A DNA stretch of 64,000 bases, taken from assembly GCA_002842435.1 (NCBI GenBank), contig PHCX01000004.1:244209-308208 (forward strand), written 5' to 3'. Source of the stretch: Betaproteobacteria bacterium HGW-Betaproteobacteria-1 (GTDB lineage: Bacteria; Pseudomonadota; Gammaproteobacteria; Burkholderiales; Methylophilaceae). The position numbers and the translations under genes are program-made. The notes under the pieces are model-generated. The model ran no database searches. It saw nothing but the letters and a program-made list of their open reading frames with translations, and was not told the origin of the DNA. Below, piece after piece: positions 24,756 to 34,903 of the stretch. Within the stretch, counting starts at the first letter, position 1; each line of letters begins with the position of its first letter.

Positions 24756-25004
24756 ATGATTAATACGCACGTTCTTGATGATTTATCCAGAAAAATCAGA
24801 GAGATGGCATCTTCAGGGCCGGCGGCGGACGCGGAAAAGAATTTGCGTGCACTGTTACAGGGCGCATTCACCAAGTTGGAGCTGGTGAATCGAGAAGAAT
24901 TCGACGTACAGGCTGATCTGTTGCGGCGTACGAGGGAAAAGCTGACGCAGCTTGAAAGCAGGCTGAATGAATTTGAAGTTCTGTTGCAGAAAAACAACAA
25001 ATAA
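24756..25004 (+). CDS. ubiK: Ubiquinone biosynthesis accessory factor UbiK (BMFP family)
   Basis: This 82-residue protein belongs to the YqiC/UbiK family: an N-terminal amphipathic part (LDDLSRKIREMASSGP), then VNREEFDVQADLLRRTREKL and a C-terminal coiled coil. UbiK trimerises and, with UbiJ, organises the soluble ubiquinone synthesis complex. The ATG at 24756 follows CGGAGAA; an upstream GTG at 24732 has no ribosome site. yifB follows after 12 bp, a common pairing in betaproteobacteria. Confidence 0.88.
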   Translation: MINTHVLDDLSRKIREMASSGPAADAEKNLRALLQGAFTKLELVNREEFDVQADLLRRTREKLTQLESRLNEFEVLLQKNNK

Positions 25005-25016
25005 AGCCGTTTTGTT

Positions 25017-26522
25017 GTGAGTCTGGCAGTTATTCATAGCAGGGCCTTGGCCGGTATGGATGCACCTGAAGTGGTGGTCGAGGTGCATCTGGCCAATGGT
25101 CTGCCGAGTTTCACTATTGTAGGACTGCCGGAAGCCGAGGTGAAGGAGAGCAAGGACCGCGTTCGTGCCGCGCTACAGACTTCACAGTTCGAGTTTCCTG
25201 CCCGTCGCATTACCGTCAACCTGGCCCCGGCTGATCTGCCAAAAGAGAGCGGCAGGTATGATTTGCCCATCGCGCTGGGCATACTCGCCGCTTCCGGCCA
25301 GGTTCCGGCAAGCGCACTTGAGCATTATGAGATAGCGGGTGAACTGGCACTGACCGGAGAGTTGCGGCCGGTGCGCGGCGCTTTGGCGATGGCGGTGAAT
25401 CTGATGCAGAACCGGAAAAGTCCGCGCGCTTTCATTTTGCCCCAAAGTAGTGCATCTGAGGCGGCATTGGTGCAGGATGCTGTTATCCTGCCCGCCAATT
25501 CCCTGCTGGAAGTCTGCGCACATCTGAGCGGCCATACCGAGTTGGTGCGTCAGCAAGGTGACGTCCAATCCAGTGCTTGTACTTATCCTGACTTTAGCGA
25601 GGTCAAGGGGCAGTCCATGCCCAAGCGTGCGCTGGAGATTGCCGCTGCCGGCGGTCACAGTGTGTTGATGTCCGGCCCGCCGGGCACGGGCAAGTCCATG
25701 CTGGCTGCGAGATTCCCTGGAATTCTGCCGGCGATGACCGAGCGGGAGGCACTGGAATCTGCGGCAATACAATCCCTGAATAACAGTTTTCGTGCGGATG
25801 CCTGGGGTCGCAGGCCGTTCCGTTCTCCGCATCACACAGCTTCCGGTGTGGCGCTGGTGGGCGGTGGTGGTATTCCTCGACCAGGCGAGATCTCGCTGGC
25901 ACATCACGGCGTGTTGTTTCTCGATGAACTGCCTGAGTTCGACCGCAAGGTGCTGGAGGTACTGCGTGAACCGTTGGAATCCGGTCATATCACCATATCG
26001 CGGGCGGCGCGGCAGGCCGATTTCCCTGCGCGTTTTCAGCTGATCGCGGCAATGAACCCCTGCCCCTGTGGCTATCTGGGGCACCATAACAACAAGTGCC
26101 GTTGCACGCCGGATCAGGTCGCACGTTACCGTGCAAAGATATCCGGCCCACTGCTGGATCGTATCGACCTGCACATAGAAGTGCCTGCGCTGAAAGAGGA
26201 TGAGTTGACGACACATGCCGGCGGTGAAACCAGTGAGCTGGTGCGTCAGCGTGTGGAGTTGGCGAGAATGAGGCAGATGGAGCGACAGGGCAAGGCTAAT
26301 GACCTGCTGGGCAGCAAAGAGATCGAGCAGTTCTGCGTAGTGGATGAAGCCGGACTGGCGCTGCTGAAGCAGGCAATCAGCAAACTCAATCTGTCGGCGC
26401 GTGCGTATCACCGTATACTCAAGGTGGCGCGCTCTATCGCGGACCTGGCGAGCGAGATGAACATCAAACCTTCACACATCGCCGAAGCGATCCAGTACCG
26501 GCGGTTCGGGAGTCCATCATGA
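25017..26522 (+). CDS. comM: YifB-family Mg chelatase-like AAA ATPase (ComM)
   Basis: This 501-residue protein starts at GTG (SLAVIHSRALAGMDAPEVVVEV). The N-terminal Lon-protease-like chelatase fold is followed by Walker A GPPGTGKSMLAARFPGI (about 219-235), GVLFLDELPEFDR (Walker B) and the arginine-finger region. CPCGYLGHHNNKCRC holds four cysteines typical of the family. In several bacteria ComM is a branch-migration helicase that helps natural transformation, which is notable beside the type IV pilus genes at the left end. It overlaps the next gene by 4 bp. Confidence 0.9.
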   Translation: MSLAVIHSRALAGMDAPEVVVEVHLANGLPSFTIVGLPEAEVKESKDRVRAALQTSQFEFPARRITVNLAPADLPKESGRYDLPIALGILAASGQVPASALEHYEIAGELALTGELRPVRGALAMAVNLMQNRKSPRAFILPQSSASEAALVQDAVILPANSLLEVCAHLSGHTELVRQQGDVQSSACTYPDFSEVKGQSMPKRALEIAAAGGHSVLMSGPPGTGKSMLAARFPGILPAMTEREALESAAIQSLNNSFRADAWGRRPFRSPHHTASGVALVGGGGIPRPGEISLAHHGVLFLDELPEFDRKVLEVLREPLESGHITISRAARQADFPARFQLIAAMNPCPCGYLGHHNNKCRCTPDQVARYRAKISGPLLDRIDLHIEVPALKEDELTTHAGGETSELVRQRVELARMRQMERQGKANDLLGSKEIEQFCVVDEAGLALLKQAISKLNLSARAYHRILKVARSIADLASEMNIKPSHIAEAIQYRRFGSPS

Positions 26523-27562
26523 AAAATCCATATCTGGCAGGCTGGCTGGAAGAGAAGCATTCGGCTTATCTGTATCAGGTGATTGCCAGTAAGGAGCCCC
26601 AGGCCAACCGGCAAAGCCTGTTTTCCCAATTGGGAGACGAGGCTGTCAAGCAGGCCGGATTGTGGGAAGAGGAAGCGCGCAAGACCGGCTTGCAGATGCC
26701 GACCTATCGCCCGAGTGTGCGAGTCCGAATCGTGGCGTTATTGATCCGCTTTTTTGGCCCTTGCCGTATCAAATCCATACTGGCGGCCACCAAGATACGT
26801 GGACTTTCCGTGTATTCCTGCAAGCGTAGCCCTGGCTCGCATCCGCTTCCTGTCAATGTCGAGGAGGTCGGTGCCAGTCATCAGGGTGTCAGCAATAGCG
26901 GCGGTCTGCGGGCTGCCGTATTTGGCGTGAATGATGGCCTGGTTTCCGTGGCCTGTCTGGTGTTGGGTGTGGCTGGTGCCGCCACGGATCAGCAGATCAT
27001 CCTGCTGACCGGGGTCGCCGGCCTGATGGCAGGGGCTTTCTCCATGGCGGCTGGCGAATATGTTTCCATGCGCTCGCAACGTGAGATGTTCGAACATCAG
27101 ATCCATCTGGAACGCGAAGAATTGGCGCAATACCCGGAAGAGGAAGCGCACGAATTGATGCTGATTTATATGGCGCGCGGCATGCAGGCGGAAGAGGCAA
27201 AGGCGCTGGCAGCCCGCATGATCGCTGATCCGGAGCTGGGGCTGGATACCCTGACGCGGGAAGAGCTGGGGCTGAATCCGGAGGAACTGGGCTCTCCCTG
27301 GGTGGCTGCCATCTCATCCTTTCTGTCTTTTATGGTGGGTGGCCTTATTCCTTTGCTGCCCTATATTTTTGGGCACGGCCCCAACGCGTTGCTGGTGACC
27401 ATCCTGCTCACCGGAGCTTCGCTGTTCAGTGTTGGTGCCGTGCTTTCCCTGTTTAGCGGCAGGAGTCCATGGTACGGCGGCATGCGCATGTTGCTGATCG
27501 GCGCGGCAGCTGGCGGACTGACCTATCTGATCGGTGCATTGGTCGGCGTTTCCCTCGCCTGA
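26519..27562 (+). CDS. VIT1/CCC1-family transporter with ferritin-like N-terminal region
   Basis: This 347-residue protein has a soluble N-terminal region (about 1-130) and a C-terminal VIT1/CCC1 transporter with FGVNDGLVSVACLVLGVAGA, GAFSMAAGEYVSMRSQREM and the cytoplasmic metal-binding stretch EREELAQYPEEEAHELMLIY. VIT proteins move ferrous iron or manganese out of the cytoplasm, and MbfA-type members carry a ferritin-like domain at the N terminus. Here the N-terminal EEKHSAYLY and DEAVKQAGLWEEEA segments recall that domain, but the second metal-binding E-x-x-H is lost. It overlaps yifB as ATGA. Confidence 0.8.
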   Translation: MKNPYLAGWLEEKHSAYLYQVIASKEPQANRQSLFSQLGDEAVKQAGLWEEEARKTGLQMPTYRPSVRVRIVALLIRFFGPCRIKSILAATKIRGLSVYSCKRSPGSHPLPVNVEEVGASHQGVSNSGGLRAAVFGVNDGLVSVACLVLGVAGAATDQQIILLTGVAGLMAGAFSMAAGEYVSMRSQREMFEHQIHLEREELAQYPEEEAHELMLIYMARGMQAEEAKALAARMIADPELGLDTLTREELGLNPEELGSPWVAAISSFLSFMVGGLIPLLPYIFGHGPNALLVTILLTGASLFSVGAVLSLFSGRSPWYGGMRMLLIGAAAGGLTYLIGALVGVSLA

Positions 27563-27678
27563 TTGGGTGGCAGCAAGCCCGTTTGGCCTTCAGTACGCGG
27601 TCCGGGCGGGCAATGCCGGCCTTTCTGCTTTATAATTCACATGTTACGCAGGCCTTGCCGCATCTTGAGAATATCTGA

Positions 27679-30600
27679 ATGAATCAGCAATCCAATTCCA
27701 GTCTATCCGTGTCCGAAACCGAGGCTCAATTGCGCGGGATTTTGTCGCAACGCATCATGATCCTGGATGGCGCCATGGGCACCATGATCCAGCAGTACAA
27801 ACTGACCGAAGAGGATTATCGTGGCCAGCGCTTTGCCGGTTTTCAGGCACCGGCCGGCGAACGTGAACTGTTTCTCAAGGGCAACAACGAACTGCTGTCG
27901 CTGACGCAGCCGCACGTCATTCAGGAAATCCACGAGAAATATCTGGAGGCCGGCGCCGATATCATCGAGACCAATACCTTCGGTGCGACTTCGGTCGCGC
28001 AGGACGACTACTACATGGCTCACTTGGTCCATGAGATGAACATTGAGGCAGCCAGGCTGGCGCGGGCGGCCTGCGACAAGTACAGCACGCCGGAGAGGCC
28101 GCGCTTTGTTGCCGGCGCTTTCGGGCCAACACCGAAAACCGCGTCCATCTCGCCCGACGTCAACGACCCGGCGGCTCGCAATGTCAGTTTCGACCAGCTG
28201 GTGGCAGCCTATCTGGAACAGGCGCGCGGGCTGGCGGAAGGAGGGGCCGACATCTTCATGGTCGAGACGGTATTCGATACGCTGAACTGCAAGGCGGCGC
28301 TGTTTGCGATAGATACATTCTTCGAGGAAACCGGCAAGCGCCTGCCGATCATGATCTCCGGCACCGTCACCGATGCCTCCGGCCGCATCCTGTCCGGCCA
28401 AACCGTGGCTGCATTCTGGCATTCCGTGCGTCATGCGCGGCCGCTGACCATCGGCCTTAATTGCGCGCTGGGCGCGGCCCTTATGCGGCCGTATGCCGAG
28501 GAGTTGTCGAAGATCGCCGATACCTTCGTCTGCATCTATCCCAATGCCGGCCTGCCGAATCCCATGAGTGATACCGGTTTCGACGAGACACCGGACGTCA
28601 CCTCATCGCTGGTGAAAGAATTTGCCGAGAGTGGTTTCGTCAACATCGCCGGCGGCTGTTGCGGCACGACGCCGCCGCACATCAAGGCCATCGCCGAGCA
28701 ATTGCATGGCTTGGCGCCGCGCAAGTTGCCGGCGATTGCGCCGGCGACCCGTTTGTCCGGTCTGGAGCCTTTCATCATCGACGAGGATTCGCTGTTCGTG
28801 AATGTGGGTGAGCGTACCAATGTCACCGGTTCCAAGGCCTTCGCCCGCATGATCCTTAACGGGCAGTTCGAGGAAGCCTTGCATGTGGCGCGCCAGCAGG
28901 TCGAGAACGGCGCACAGGTGATCGACATCAACATGGATGAGGGCATGCTCGATGCGGTCAAGGCCATGACGCATTTCCTCAACCTGGTGGCTTCAGAGCC
29001 GGATATTGCCCGGGTGCCGGTCATGATCGACTCCTCCAAGTGGGAAGTGATCGAGGCCGGGCTCAAATGTGTGCAGGGCAAGTCCATCGTCAACTCCATC
29101 TCCATGAAGGAAGGTGAAGCCGAATTCCTGCGTCAGGCCAAACTCTGCCGCCGCTATGGTGCAGCCGTGATTGTCATGGCTTTCGATGAAAAGGGGCAGG
29201 CGGATACGTTCGAGCGCAAGACCGAGATCTGCAAGCGGGCTTACGACCTGTTGGTGCAGGAACTCGATTTCCCGCCGGAAGACATTATCTTCGATCCGAA
29301 TATCTTTGCCATCGCAACCGGTATCGAAGAGCACAACAATTACGCGGTCGATTTCATTAACGCCACGCGCTGGATCAAGCAAAACCTGCCATATGCCAGA
29401 ATTTCCGGCGGTGTTTCCAATGTCAGCTTCAGCTTCCGCGGCAACGACCCGGCGCGCGAGGCGATCCATACCGTGTTCCTCTATCACGCGATCAAGGCCG
29501 GCATGACCATGGGCATCGTCAATGCCGGCATGGTCGGCGTCTACGATGATCTGGCCCCAGAGTTGCGCGAGCGGGTTGAGGATGTCGTGCTAAACCGCCG
29601 CCCCGACGCGACGGAGCGCATGATCGAATTCGCCGGTACGCTCAAGGCCGATGGCAAGAAGGAAGCGACGACTCAGGAGTGGCGCGGTACGCCGGAAAAT
29701 CCGGTTGCCGTGAACAAGCGGCTTGAGCATGCGCTGGTGCATGGCATCACCGAGTTCATCGTCGAAGATACCGAAGAAGCGCGGCAGCAGGTGAAAGCTG
29801 CGGGCGGCCGTCCAATTAACGTCATCGAAGGCCCGCTGATGGATGGCATGAATGTGGTCGGCGACCTGTTCGGCCAGGGCAAGATGTTCCTGCCGCAGGT
29901 AGTGAAATCCGCCCGTGTCATGAAGCAGGCGGTGGCGCATCTGATTCCGTACATCGAAGAGGAAAAGCTGCTGGAGCAGCAACGCACCGGCATCGTGGCC
30001 AAGCCCAAGGGCAAAGTGGTGATTGCCACGGTGAAGGGCGACGTGCATGACATCGGCAAGAACATCGTTTCCGTCGTGTTGCAGTGCAACAATTTCGAGG
30101 TGGTGAACATGGGGGTCATGGTGCCGGCCTCCGAGATCCTGGCCATGGCCAAGGCCGAGAACGCAGACATCATCGGGCTTTCCGGCCTGATTACGCCTTC
30201 ACTGGAAGAGATGGCGCATGTGGCGCGCGAGATGCAGCGTGACGAGCATTTCCGCGGCCTGAAGACACCGCTGCTGATCGGTGGCGCGACCACTTCGCGC
30301 GCGCATACGGCGGTGAAGATCGCGCCGAATTATGACGGGCCTGTGATCTATGTGCCGGATGCTTCGCGTTCGGTATCCATCATGCAATCCCTGCTCAGCC
30401 CCGAGCAGCGCGATGCCTACATCAGCGAAGTGAACACTGACTATGACAGGGTCCGCACCCAGCACGCCAACAAGAAAGGCACGCCGCTGCTGACTGTTGC
30501 CGAGGCGCGAGCCAACAAGATGAAGCTGGATTTCAGCGGCGACAATGCGCCGGTGAAACCCAAGTTCATCGGCCGCCGTACCTTCAAGAATATCGACCTC

Positions 30601-31473
30601 GCATTGCTGGCCGATTATATCGATTGGGGCCCCTTCTTCCAGACCTGGGATCTGGCCGGTTTCTATCCGGCCATCCTTGAGGATGAGGTGGTAGGCGATG
30701 CTGCACGCAAGGTATTCGCCGAAGCGCAAGCCATGTTGAAGAAGGTTATCGAAGGCCGCTGGTTCACGGCCAACGGTGTCGTGGCTTTGATGCCGGCCAA
30801 TACGGTCAATGACGACGATATCGAGATCTATACCGATGACAGCCGCACGCAAGTGGCTTTCACCTGGTACGGTATGCGTCAGCAGGCGGTGAAGCCGGTG
30901 ATCGACGGCGTTGCCAGACCCAACCAGTGCCTGGCGGATTTCATCGCGCCCAAGGAAAGCGGCGTTGCCGACTATATCGGCCTCTTTGCCGTGACCGGCG
31001 GGCTCGGCATCGAGAAGCACGAGCAGCGCTTCCTCGCCGCGCATGACGATTACAATGCCATCATGCTGAAGTCGTTGGCCGACCGGTTGGCCGAAGCCTT
31101 TGCCGAGTATCTGCACGAGCGCGTGCGCAAGGATCTGTGGGGTTATGTGCCGGATGAGCAGTTGAGCAAGGAGGCCCTGATCAAGGAAGAGTATCGCGGC
31201 ATCCGTCCGGCACCCGGTTATCCGGCCTGCCCGGATCACACGGTGAAGGCGGACATGTTCAAGCTGCTACAGGCGGAAGAGATCGGCATGACCCTGACCG
31301 ATTCCTTTGCCATGACGCCGGGCGCTGCGGTTTCCGGCTTCTATTTCGCCCATCCGGCATCCAAGTATTTCAGTGTGGACAAGATAGGCACTGACCAGTT
31401 GGCTGAAATGGCGCAACGGCGCGGCCTGCCCAAGGAATATCTGGAGCGTTGGCTGGCGCCGAATTTGAGTTAA
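27679..31473 (+). CDS. metH: Cobalamin-dependent methionine synthase
   Basis: This full-length 1264-residue MetH contains all four modules. The homocysteine domain (about 20-340) holds the zinc cysteines Cys262, Cys327 and Cys328. Next is the methyltetrahydrofolate domain ([19 protein letters not shown] onward). The cobalamin domain carries DVHDIG at 788-793, with His790 as the cobalt ligand. The reactivation domain ends in [20 protein letters not shown]. It transfers the methyl group of methyltetrahydrofolate to homocysteine. A TATAAT box at 27631-27636 is a candidate -10, which leaves a leader of about 36 bases and no room for a cobalamin or SAH riboswitch. Confidence 0.95.
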   Translation: MNQQSNSSLSVSETEAQLRGILSQRIMILDGAMGTMIQQYKLTEEDYRGQRFAGFQAPAGERELFLKGNNELLSLTQPHVIQEIHEKYLEAGADIIETNTFGATSVAQDDYYMAHLVHEMNIEAARLARAACDKYSTPERPRFVAGAFGPTPKTASISPDVNDPAARNVSFDQLVAAYLEQARGLAEGGADIFMVETVFDTLNCKAALFAIDTFFEETGKRLPIMISGTVTDASGRILSGQTVAAFWHSVRHARPLTIGLNCALGAALMRPYAEELSKIADTFVCIYPNAGLPNPMSDTGFDETPDVTSSLVKEFAESGFVNIAGGCCGTTPPHIKAIAEQLHGLAPRKLPAIAPATRLSGLEPFIIDEDSLFVNVGERTNVTGSKAFARMILNGQFEEALHVARQQVENGAQVIDINMDEGMLDAVKAMTHFLNLVASEPDIARVPVMIDSSKWEVIEAGLKCVQGKSIVNSISMKEGEAEFLRQAKLCRRYGAAVIVMAFDEKGQADTFERKTEICKRAYDLLVQELDFPPEDIIFDPNIFAIATGIEEHNNYAVDFINATRWIKQNLPYARISGGVSNVSFSFRGNDPAREAIHTVFLYHAIKAGMTMGIVNAGMVGVYDDLAPELRERVEDVVLNRRPDATERMIEFAGTLKADGKKEATTQEWRGTPENPVAVNKRLEHALVHGITEFIVEDTEEARQQVKAAGGRPINVIEGPLMDGMNVVGDLFGQGKMFLPQVVKSARVMKQAVAHLIPYIEEEKLLEQQRTGIVAKPKGKVVIATVKGDVHDIGKNIVSVVLQCNNFEVVNMGVMVPASEILAMAKAENADIIGLSGLITPSLEEMAHVAREMQRDEHFRGLKTPLLIGGATTSRAHTAVKIAPNYDGPVIYVPDASRSVSIMQSLLSPEQRDAYISEVNTDYDRVRTQHANKKGTPLLTVAEARANKMKLDFSGDNAPVKPKFIGRRTFKNIDLALLADYIDWGPFFQTWDLAGFYPAILEDEVVGDAARKVFAEAQAMLKKVIEGRWFTANGVVALMPANTVNDDDIEIYTDDSRTQVAFTWYGMRQQAVKPVIDGVARPNQCLADFIAPKESGVADYIGLFAVTGGLGIEKHEQRFLAAHDDYNAIMLKSLADRLAEAFAEYLHERVRKDLWGYVPDEQLSKEALIKEEYRGIRPAPGYPACPDHTVKADMFKLLQAEEIGMTLTDSFAMTPGAAVSGFYFAHPASKYFSVDKIGTDQLAEMAQRRGLPKEYLERWLAPNLS

Positions 31474-31545
31474 AACCCATAAAAACTAATAGTTTGCTAA
31501 AATAATCTTAGCTAAAACTTTAACAGCAGGCGGCTTGATCCCAGT

Positions 31546-32922
31546 ATGCATATTCATATCCTAGGTATTTGCGGTACTTTCATGGGGGGTATCGCAGTGC
31601 TGGCCAAGGCCGCCGGCCACAAGGTCACCGGTTGCGATGTCAATGTTTACCCGCCCATGAGTACACAGCTCGAGGCGCAAGGCATAGAGTTGATCGAGGG
31701 CTTCGATCCGGCGCAGACCGCACTCAACCCGGATATCTATGTCGTTGGCAACGTCGTTTCACGCGGCAATCCCTTGATGGAGGAAATCCTCAATCGCGGC
31801 CTGCCTTATATCTCAGGTCCGCAATGGCTGGCGGAGAACGTGTTGCAGGGTAAGTGGGTGCTCGCTGTTGCCGGTACGCATGGCAAGACGACGACCAGTT
31901 CCATGCTGGCCTGGATACTGGAATATGCCGGTCTGGCGCCCGGCTTCCTGATCGGTGGCGTGCCGCAGAATTTCGGCATTTCGGCGCGAATGCCCGCTGT
32001 GCCCCGGCAGGACGCGAACAGCCTTTCCCCCTTCTTCGTCATCGAGGCGGATGAGTATGACACCGCCTTCTTCGACAAGCGCTCCAAGTTCGTCCATTAC
32101 CGCCCGCGCACTGCCGTGTTGAACAATCTTGAGTTCGATCATGCCGATATCTTCGCTGATCTTGCTGCCATCGAGACGCAATTCCATCATCTGGTGCGTA
32201 CTGTGCCGAGCCAGGGCTTGGTTGTGGTGAACGGTAAGGAGCAAAGTCTGCAGCGCGTCATCGATCGTGGTTGTTGGACGCCGGTGGAAAGTTTTGGAAC
32301 CGGGACAGGTTGGCAGTCAGTCAATGTGGATGCAGGCGGCAGTTTCGATGTCATGCTCAAGCAACAGTTGCAGGGCCGGTTAAGTTGGGATCTGCTCGGC
32401 GAACACAATCGCATGAACGCCCTGGCGGCCATTGCCGCTGCCCGCCATGCCGGTGTGACGGCGGAGGTCGCTATCGAAGCGCTGGGGCAGTTCAAGAATG
32501 TGAAACGCCGCATGGAAACGCGCGGTGTGGTCAACGGCATCACCGTCTACGACGACTTTGCCCATCATCCGACCGCCATTGCGACCACGGTCGCGGGCTT
32601 GCGAGCCAGAATCGGCAATGCGCGTATTCTGGCAGTGCTTGAACCGCGTTCCAATACCATGAAGCTTGGGGTAATGAAGGCGGCCTTACCCGACAGCCTC
32701 ACAGAGGCAGACCGTGTATTCTGTTATGGTGCCAATCTCGGTTGGGATGCGCAGCAGGCGCTGGCACCCATCCAGCATAAAGCGGCCACTTTTGACGATA
32801 TGGATAAACTGCTTGCTGCGATTGTTCAGTCTGCCGAGCCGGGGGATCATATCCTGGTGATGAGCAACGGCGGCTTCGGCGGCATACACCAGCAGTTGCT
32901 GGACAGGCTGCAACAGGGATAA
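31546..32922 (+). CDS. mpl: UDP-N-acetylmuramate:L-alanyl-gamma-D-glutamyl-meso-diaminopimelate ligase
   Basis: This 458-residue Mur ligase homologue recycles the murein tripeptide by joining it to UDP-N-acetylmuramate. It starts MHIHILGICGTFMGGIAVLA, has the ATP-binding GTHGKTTTSSMLAW (about 108-121), FVIEADEYDTAFFDKRSKF, the mid-domain HNRMNALAAIAAARHAG and VYDDFAHHPTAI. Those features and the length separate Mpl from MurC. It fits the AmpG permease gene further right (54.4 kb), which imports recycled murein fragments. The next gene starts five bases after its stop. Confidence 0.92.
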   Translation: MHIHILGICGTFMGGIAVLAKAAGHKVTGCDVNVYPPMSTQLEAQGIELIEGFDPAQTALNPDIYVVGNVVSRGNPLMEEILNRGLPYISGPQWLAENVLQGKWVLAVAGTHGKTTTSSMLAWILEYAGLAPGFLIGGVPQNFGISARMPAVPRQDANSLSPFFVIEADEYDTAFFDKRSKFVHYRPRTAVLNNLEFDHADIFADLAAIETQFHHLVRTVPSQGLVVVNGKEQSLQRVIDRGCWTPVESFGTGTGWQSVNVDAGGSFDVMLKQQLQGRLSWDLLGEHNRMNALAAIAAARHAGVTAEVAIEALGQFKNVKRRMETRGVVNGITVYDDFAHHPTAIATTVAGLRARIGNARILAVLEPRSNTMKLGVMKAALPDSLTEADRVFCYGANLGWDAQQALAPIQHKAATFDDMDKLLAAIVQSAEPGDHILVMSNGGFGGIHQQLLDRLQQG

Positions 32923-32927
32923 GGAAT

Positions 32928-33884
32928 TTGAATCTCGCCCTACTCAAATCACAGGACCCGCTTGCACTGACACTGATGGTGTCGGCAGTCTTGCATGCAG
33001 TGGTGATTGCTGCCATCAATTTCGAGCCACCGGACCTTCAGCGCTTCAAAGACAATATTCCTGCGCTGGAGATCGTCCTGGTCAATGCCAAGACAGAATC
33101 GGCGCCGGAAAAGGCGGATGCACTGGCACAGGCTAATCTGGATCGGGGTGGTAACACGGATGAAGAGCGGCGAGCCAAATCTTCGCTGCCCGCGCCCAGG
33201 GACAAGCCAACCGAGACCAAGGTCAAGCCGGCCGAGGAACTCAAGCAGACCCGGAAAAAGGCGGAGGTGGATGCTGAAGCCGAGCGCCAGTTGCAACGTG
33301 TGGCGGAACTGGAGAAGCAGGCGCAGGCATTGATGACACAGGCAAAATCGCGGCAGGTGACGGAAAGTGAGCCGGTCAAACAGGCTGAAGTGCCACAACC
33401 GGAAAAAGGCCGGAATCGTGAAGCCGTCTCACAGACCCTGGATCGCGCCGCCCTGGCATCGGCGATTGCCGATATGGCACGTCTGGAAGCGCAGATATCC
33501 AAGCAGCAGGATGAGTATCAGAAGCGCCCCAAGCGCAAGTTTGTCGGCGCACGCACTCAGGAATATCGCTTTGCTACCTATGTAGAAGCCTGGCGGCAAA
33601 AGGTCGAGCGCGTGGGTAATCTCAATTACCCGGAAGCGGCCAGGGAGCAGAAGATTTATGGCCAGCTGCGCATGACGGTGTCCATCAAGGCGGATGGCTC
33701 GCTCGAGAAGATCGAGATCAATCAGAGTTCCGGCCACCAGGTACTGGATAACGCAGCGCGTCGTATCGTGGAGTTGGCTGCACCTTACTCTCCATTCCCG
33801 GAAGATATACGTGAAGATACCGATATTCTAAGTATTACCCGAACCTGGACCTTTACCCGTCAGGACAGTCTTGCATCAGATTAG
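32928..33884 (+). CDS. tonB: TonB-family energy transducer
   Basis: This 318-residue protein has one N-terminal membrane helix (about 12-30) and a long charged, Lys- and Glu-rich coiled coil (about 55-210). A TonB C-terminal domain follows with YVEAWRQKVERVGNLNYPEAA, GQLRMTVSIKADGSLEKIEI and SSGHQVLDNAARRIVELAAPY. It starts with TTG, preceded by AAGGAAT that overlaps the mpl stop. No exbB or exbD lies nearby, so it may work with distant ExbBD or in another periplasm-spanning role. The mpl-tonB spacing suggests co-transcription. Confidence 0.85.
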   Translation: MNLALLKSQDPLALTLMVSAVLHAVVIAAINFEPPDLQRFKDNIPALEIVLVNAKTESAPEKADALAQANLDRGGNTDEERRAKSSLPAPRDKPTETKVKPAEELKQTRKKAEVDAEAERQLQRVAELEKQAQALMTQAKSRQVTESEPVKQAEVPQPEKGRNREAVSQTLDRAALASAIADMARLEAQISKQQDEYQKRPKRKFVGARTQEYRFATYVEAWRQKVERVGNLNYPEAAREQKIYGQLRMTVSIKADGSLEKIEINQSSGHQVLDNAARRIVELAAPYSPFPEDIREDTDILSITRTWTFTRQDSLASD

Positions 33885-33923
33885 CCTGCATCGGACTTAT
33901 CACTAAGTTATAACTGAAAAAAT

Positions 33924-34247
33924 ATGACAGCCAATCACTTCCAGTATCACGTTTTTTTCTGCCTGAACAAGCGCGAAGACGGCGCGGCATGTTGCACGGA
34001 CCACGGGGCAGAAGCGGCATTCGATCACATGAAGGCGTGTGTGAAGAAGCTTGGCTTGAATGGAAAAGGCAAAGTGCGCGTCAATCGTGCCGGCTGTTTC
34101 GATCGCTGCGGTGAGGGACCTTTGCTTGTGGTCTATCCGCAGGCGGTCTGGTACACCTTTGTCGATATCGACGATATCGACGAAATCATTGAAAGCCACC
34201 TGAAACAGGGAAAAGTGGTCGAGCGTCTGCTGGTCGATCCAGTCTGA
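33924..34247 (+). CDS. Thioredoxin-like [2Fe-2S] ferredoxin
   Basis: This 107-residue protein has the cysteine spacing of thioredoxin-fold ferredoxins: Cys13, a CC pair at 23-24, and Cys58 and Cys62 in AGCFDRCGEGP. The start HVFFCLNKREDGAACC is typical of the (2Fe-2S) ferredoxin domain-containing family common in betaproteobacteria. The natural redox partner is unknown. The gene is followed by a convergent HIT gene 25 bp away. Confidence 0.87.
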   Translation: MTANHFQYHVFFCLNKREDGAACCTDHGAEAAFDHMKACVKKLGLNGKGKVRVNRAGCFDRCGEGPLLVVYPQAVWYTFVDIDDIDEIIESHLKQGKVVERLLVDPV

Positions 34248-34272
34248 TCTTCAAGCTGAGGTAGTCTTCAAG

Positions 34273-34686
34273 TCAGCCGAGATGGCGCTGGATGGCGGCT
34301 TTCAGTTTTCTTGCCGTTCCCGCGTCCAGCGCCGCCGCAATGGTCTCTCGTTTGCTTTGCCCCCAGATAGGGTTGGGAAAAGTCTTGTCCTGCCGGTAGC
34401 GCGGGATGACATGCCAGTGCAGGTGCGGCGTCATGTTGCCGAGGCTGGCAAGGTTGATCTTTTCCGGCTGCAGCGTTTCACGCACCGCCTGTTCCACGGC
34501 AAAAACCACAGACATCAGGCGCTCGCGTTCGCGCGTTCCGAGATCCGTCATTTCCTTGATGTGGCTGTTCAGAATGACGCGGCAAAATCCGGGGTAGTTG
34601 AAATCCTCTACGCGAACCACGCGGCAAAATCCGTCCTGCCAGATCAACTCGCCGCCAGCGTCAGTACATAATTCGCAATCTGCCAT
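34273..34686 (-). CDS. HIT-family protein
   Basis: This 137-residue protein has the histidine triad as HLHWHVIPRY (about 88-97) and the upstream NSHIKEMTDLG. CELC near the N terminus with C-terminal histidines could form the small zinc site seen in some Hint-like proteins. HIT proteins hydrolyse nucleotide phosphoramidates or dinucleotides. It is convergent with the ferredoxin gene and divergent from cfa. The specific substrate cannot be read from sequence. Confidence 0.85.
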   Translation of the reverse strand: MADCELCTDAGGELIWQDGFCRVVRVEDFNYPGFCRVILNSHIKEMTDLGTRERERLMSVVFAVEQAVRETLQPEKINLASLGNMTPHLHWHVIPRYRQDKTFPNPIWGQSKRETIAAALDAGTARKLKAAIQRHLG

Positions 34687-34903
34687 AGTCCACCTTCAAG
34701 AAAACATTTTTGCCATTATTATGCTGTAACTTGCAATCGACGGCTTGATTGTTTAGGGTAAATCCTGCGCCATGCCTGTAAATCAATAGAATCGGGCGTG
34801 GTGGATGCATGAGTTGCGCCACGCGCGCGGATTCAGATTATGATGTCGAGTGACTGGGATCTTTGAGAGTTTTGTTTCTGACAATTCTTCAGGGGGCAGT
34901 ATA

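Noticed and set aside
25182..26411. 409-codon open frame on the minus strand
   Set aside because: Antisense to yifB, which has intact Walker and cysteine motifs; no domain in the antisense translation.
27563..27678. Cobalamin or SAH riboswitch before metH
   Set aside because: The gap is 116 bp and the candidate -10 box leaves only about 36 bases of leader; no riboswitch core seen.
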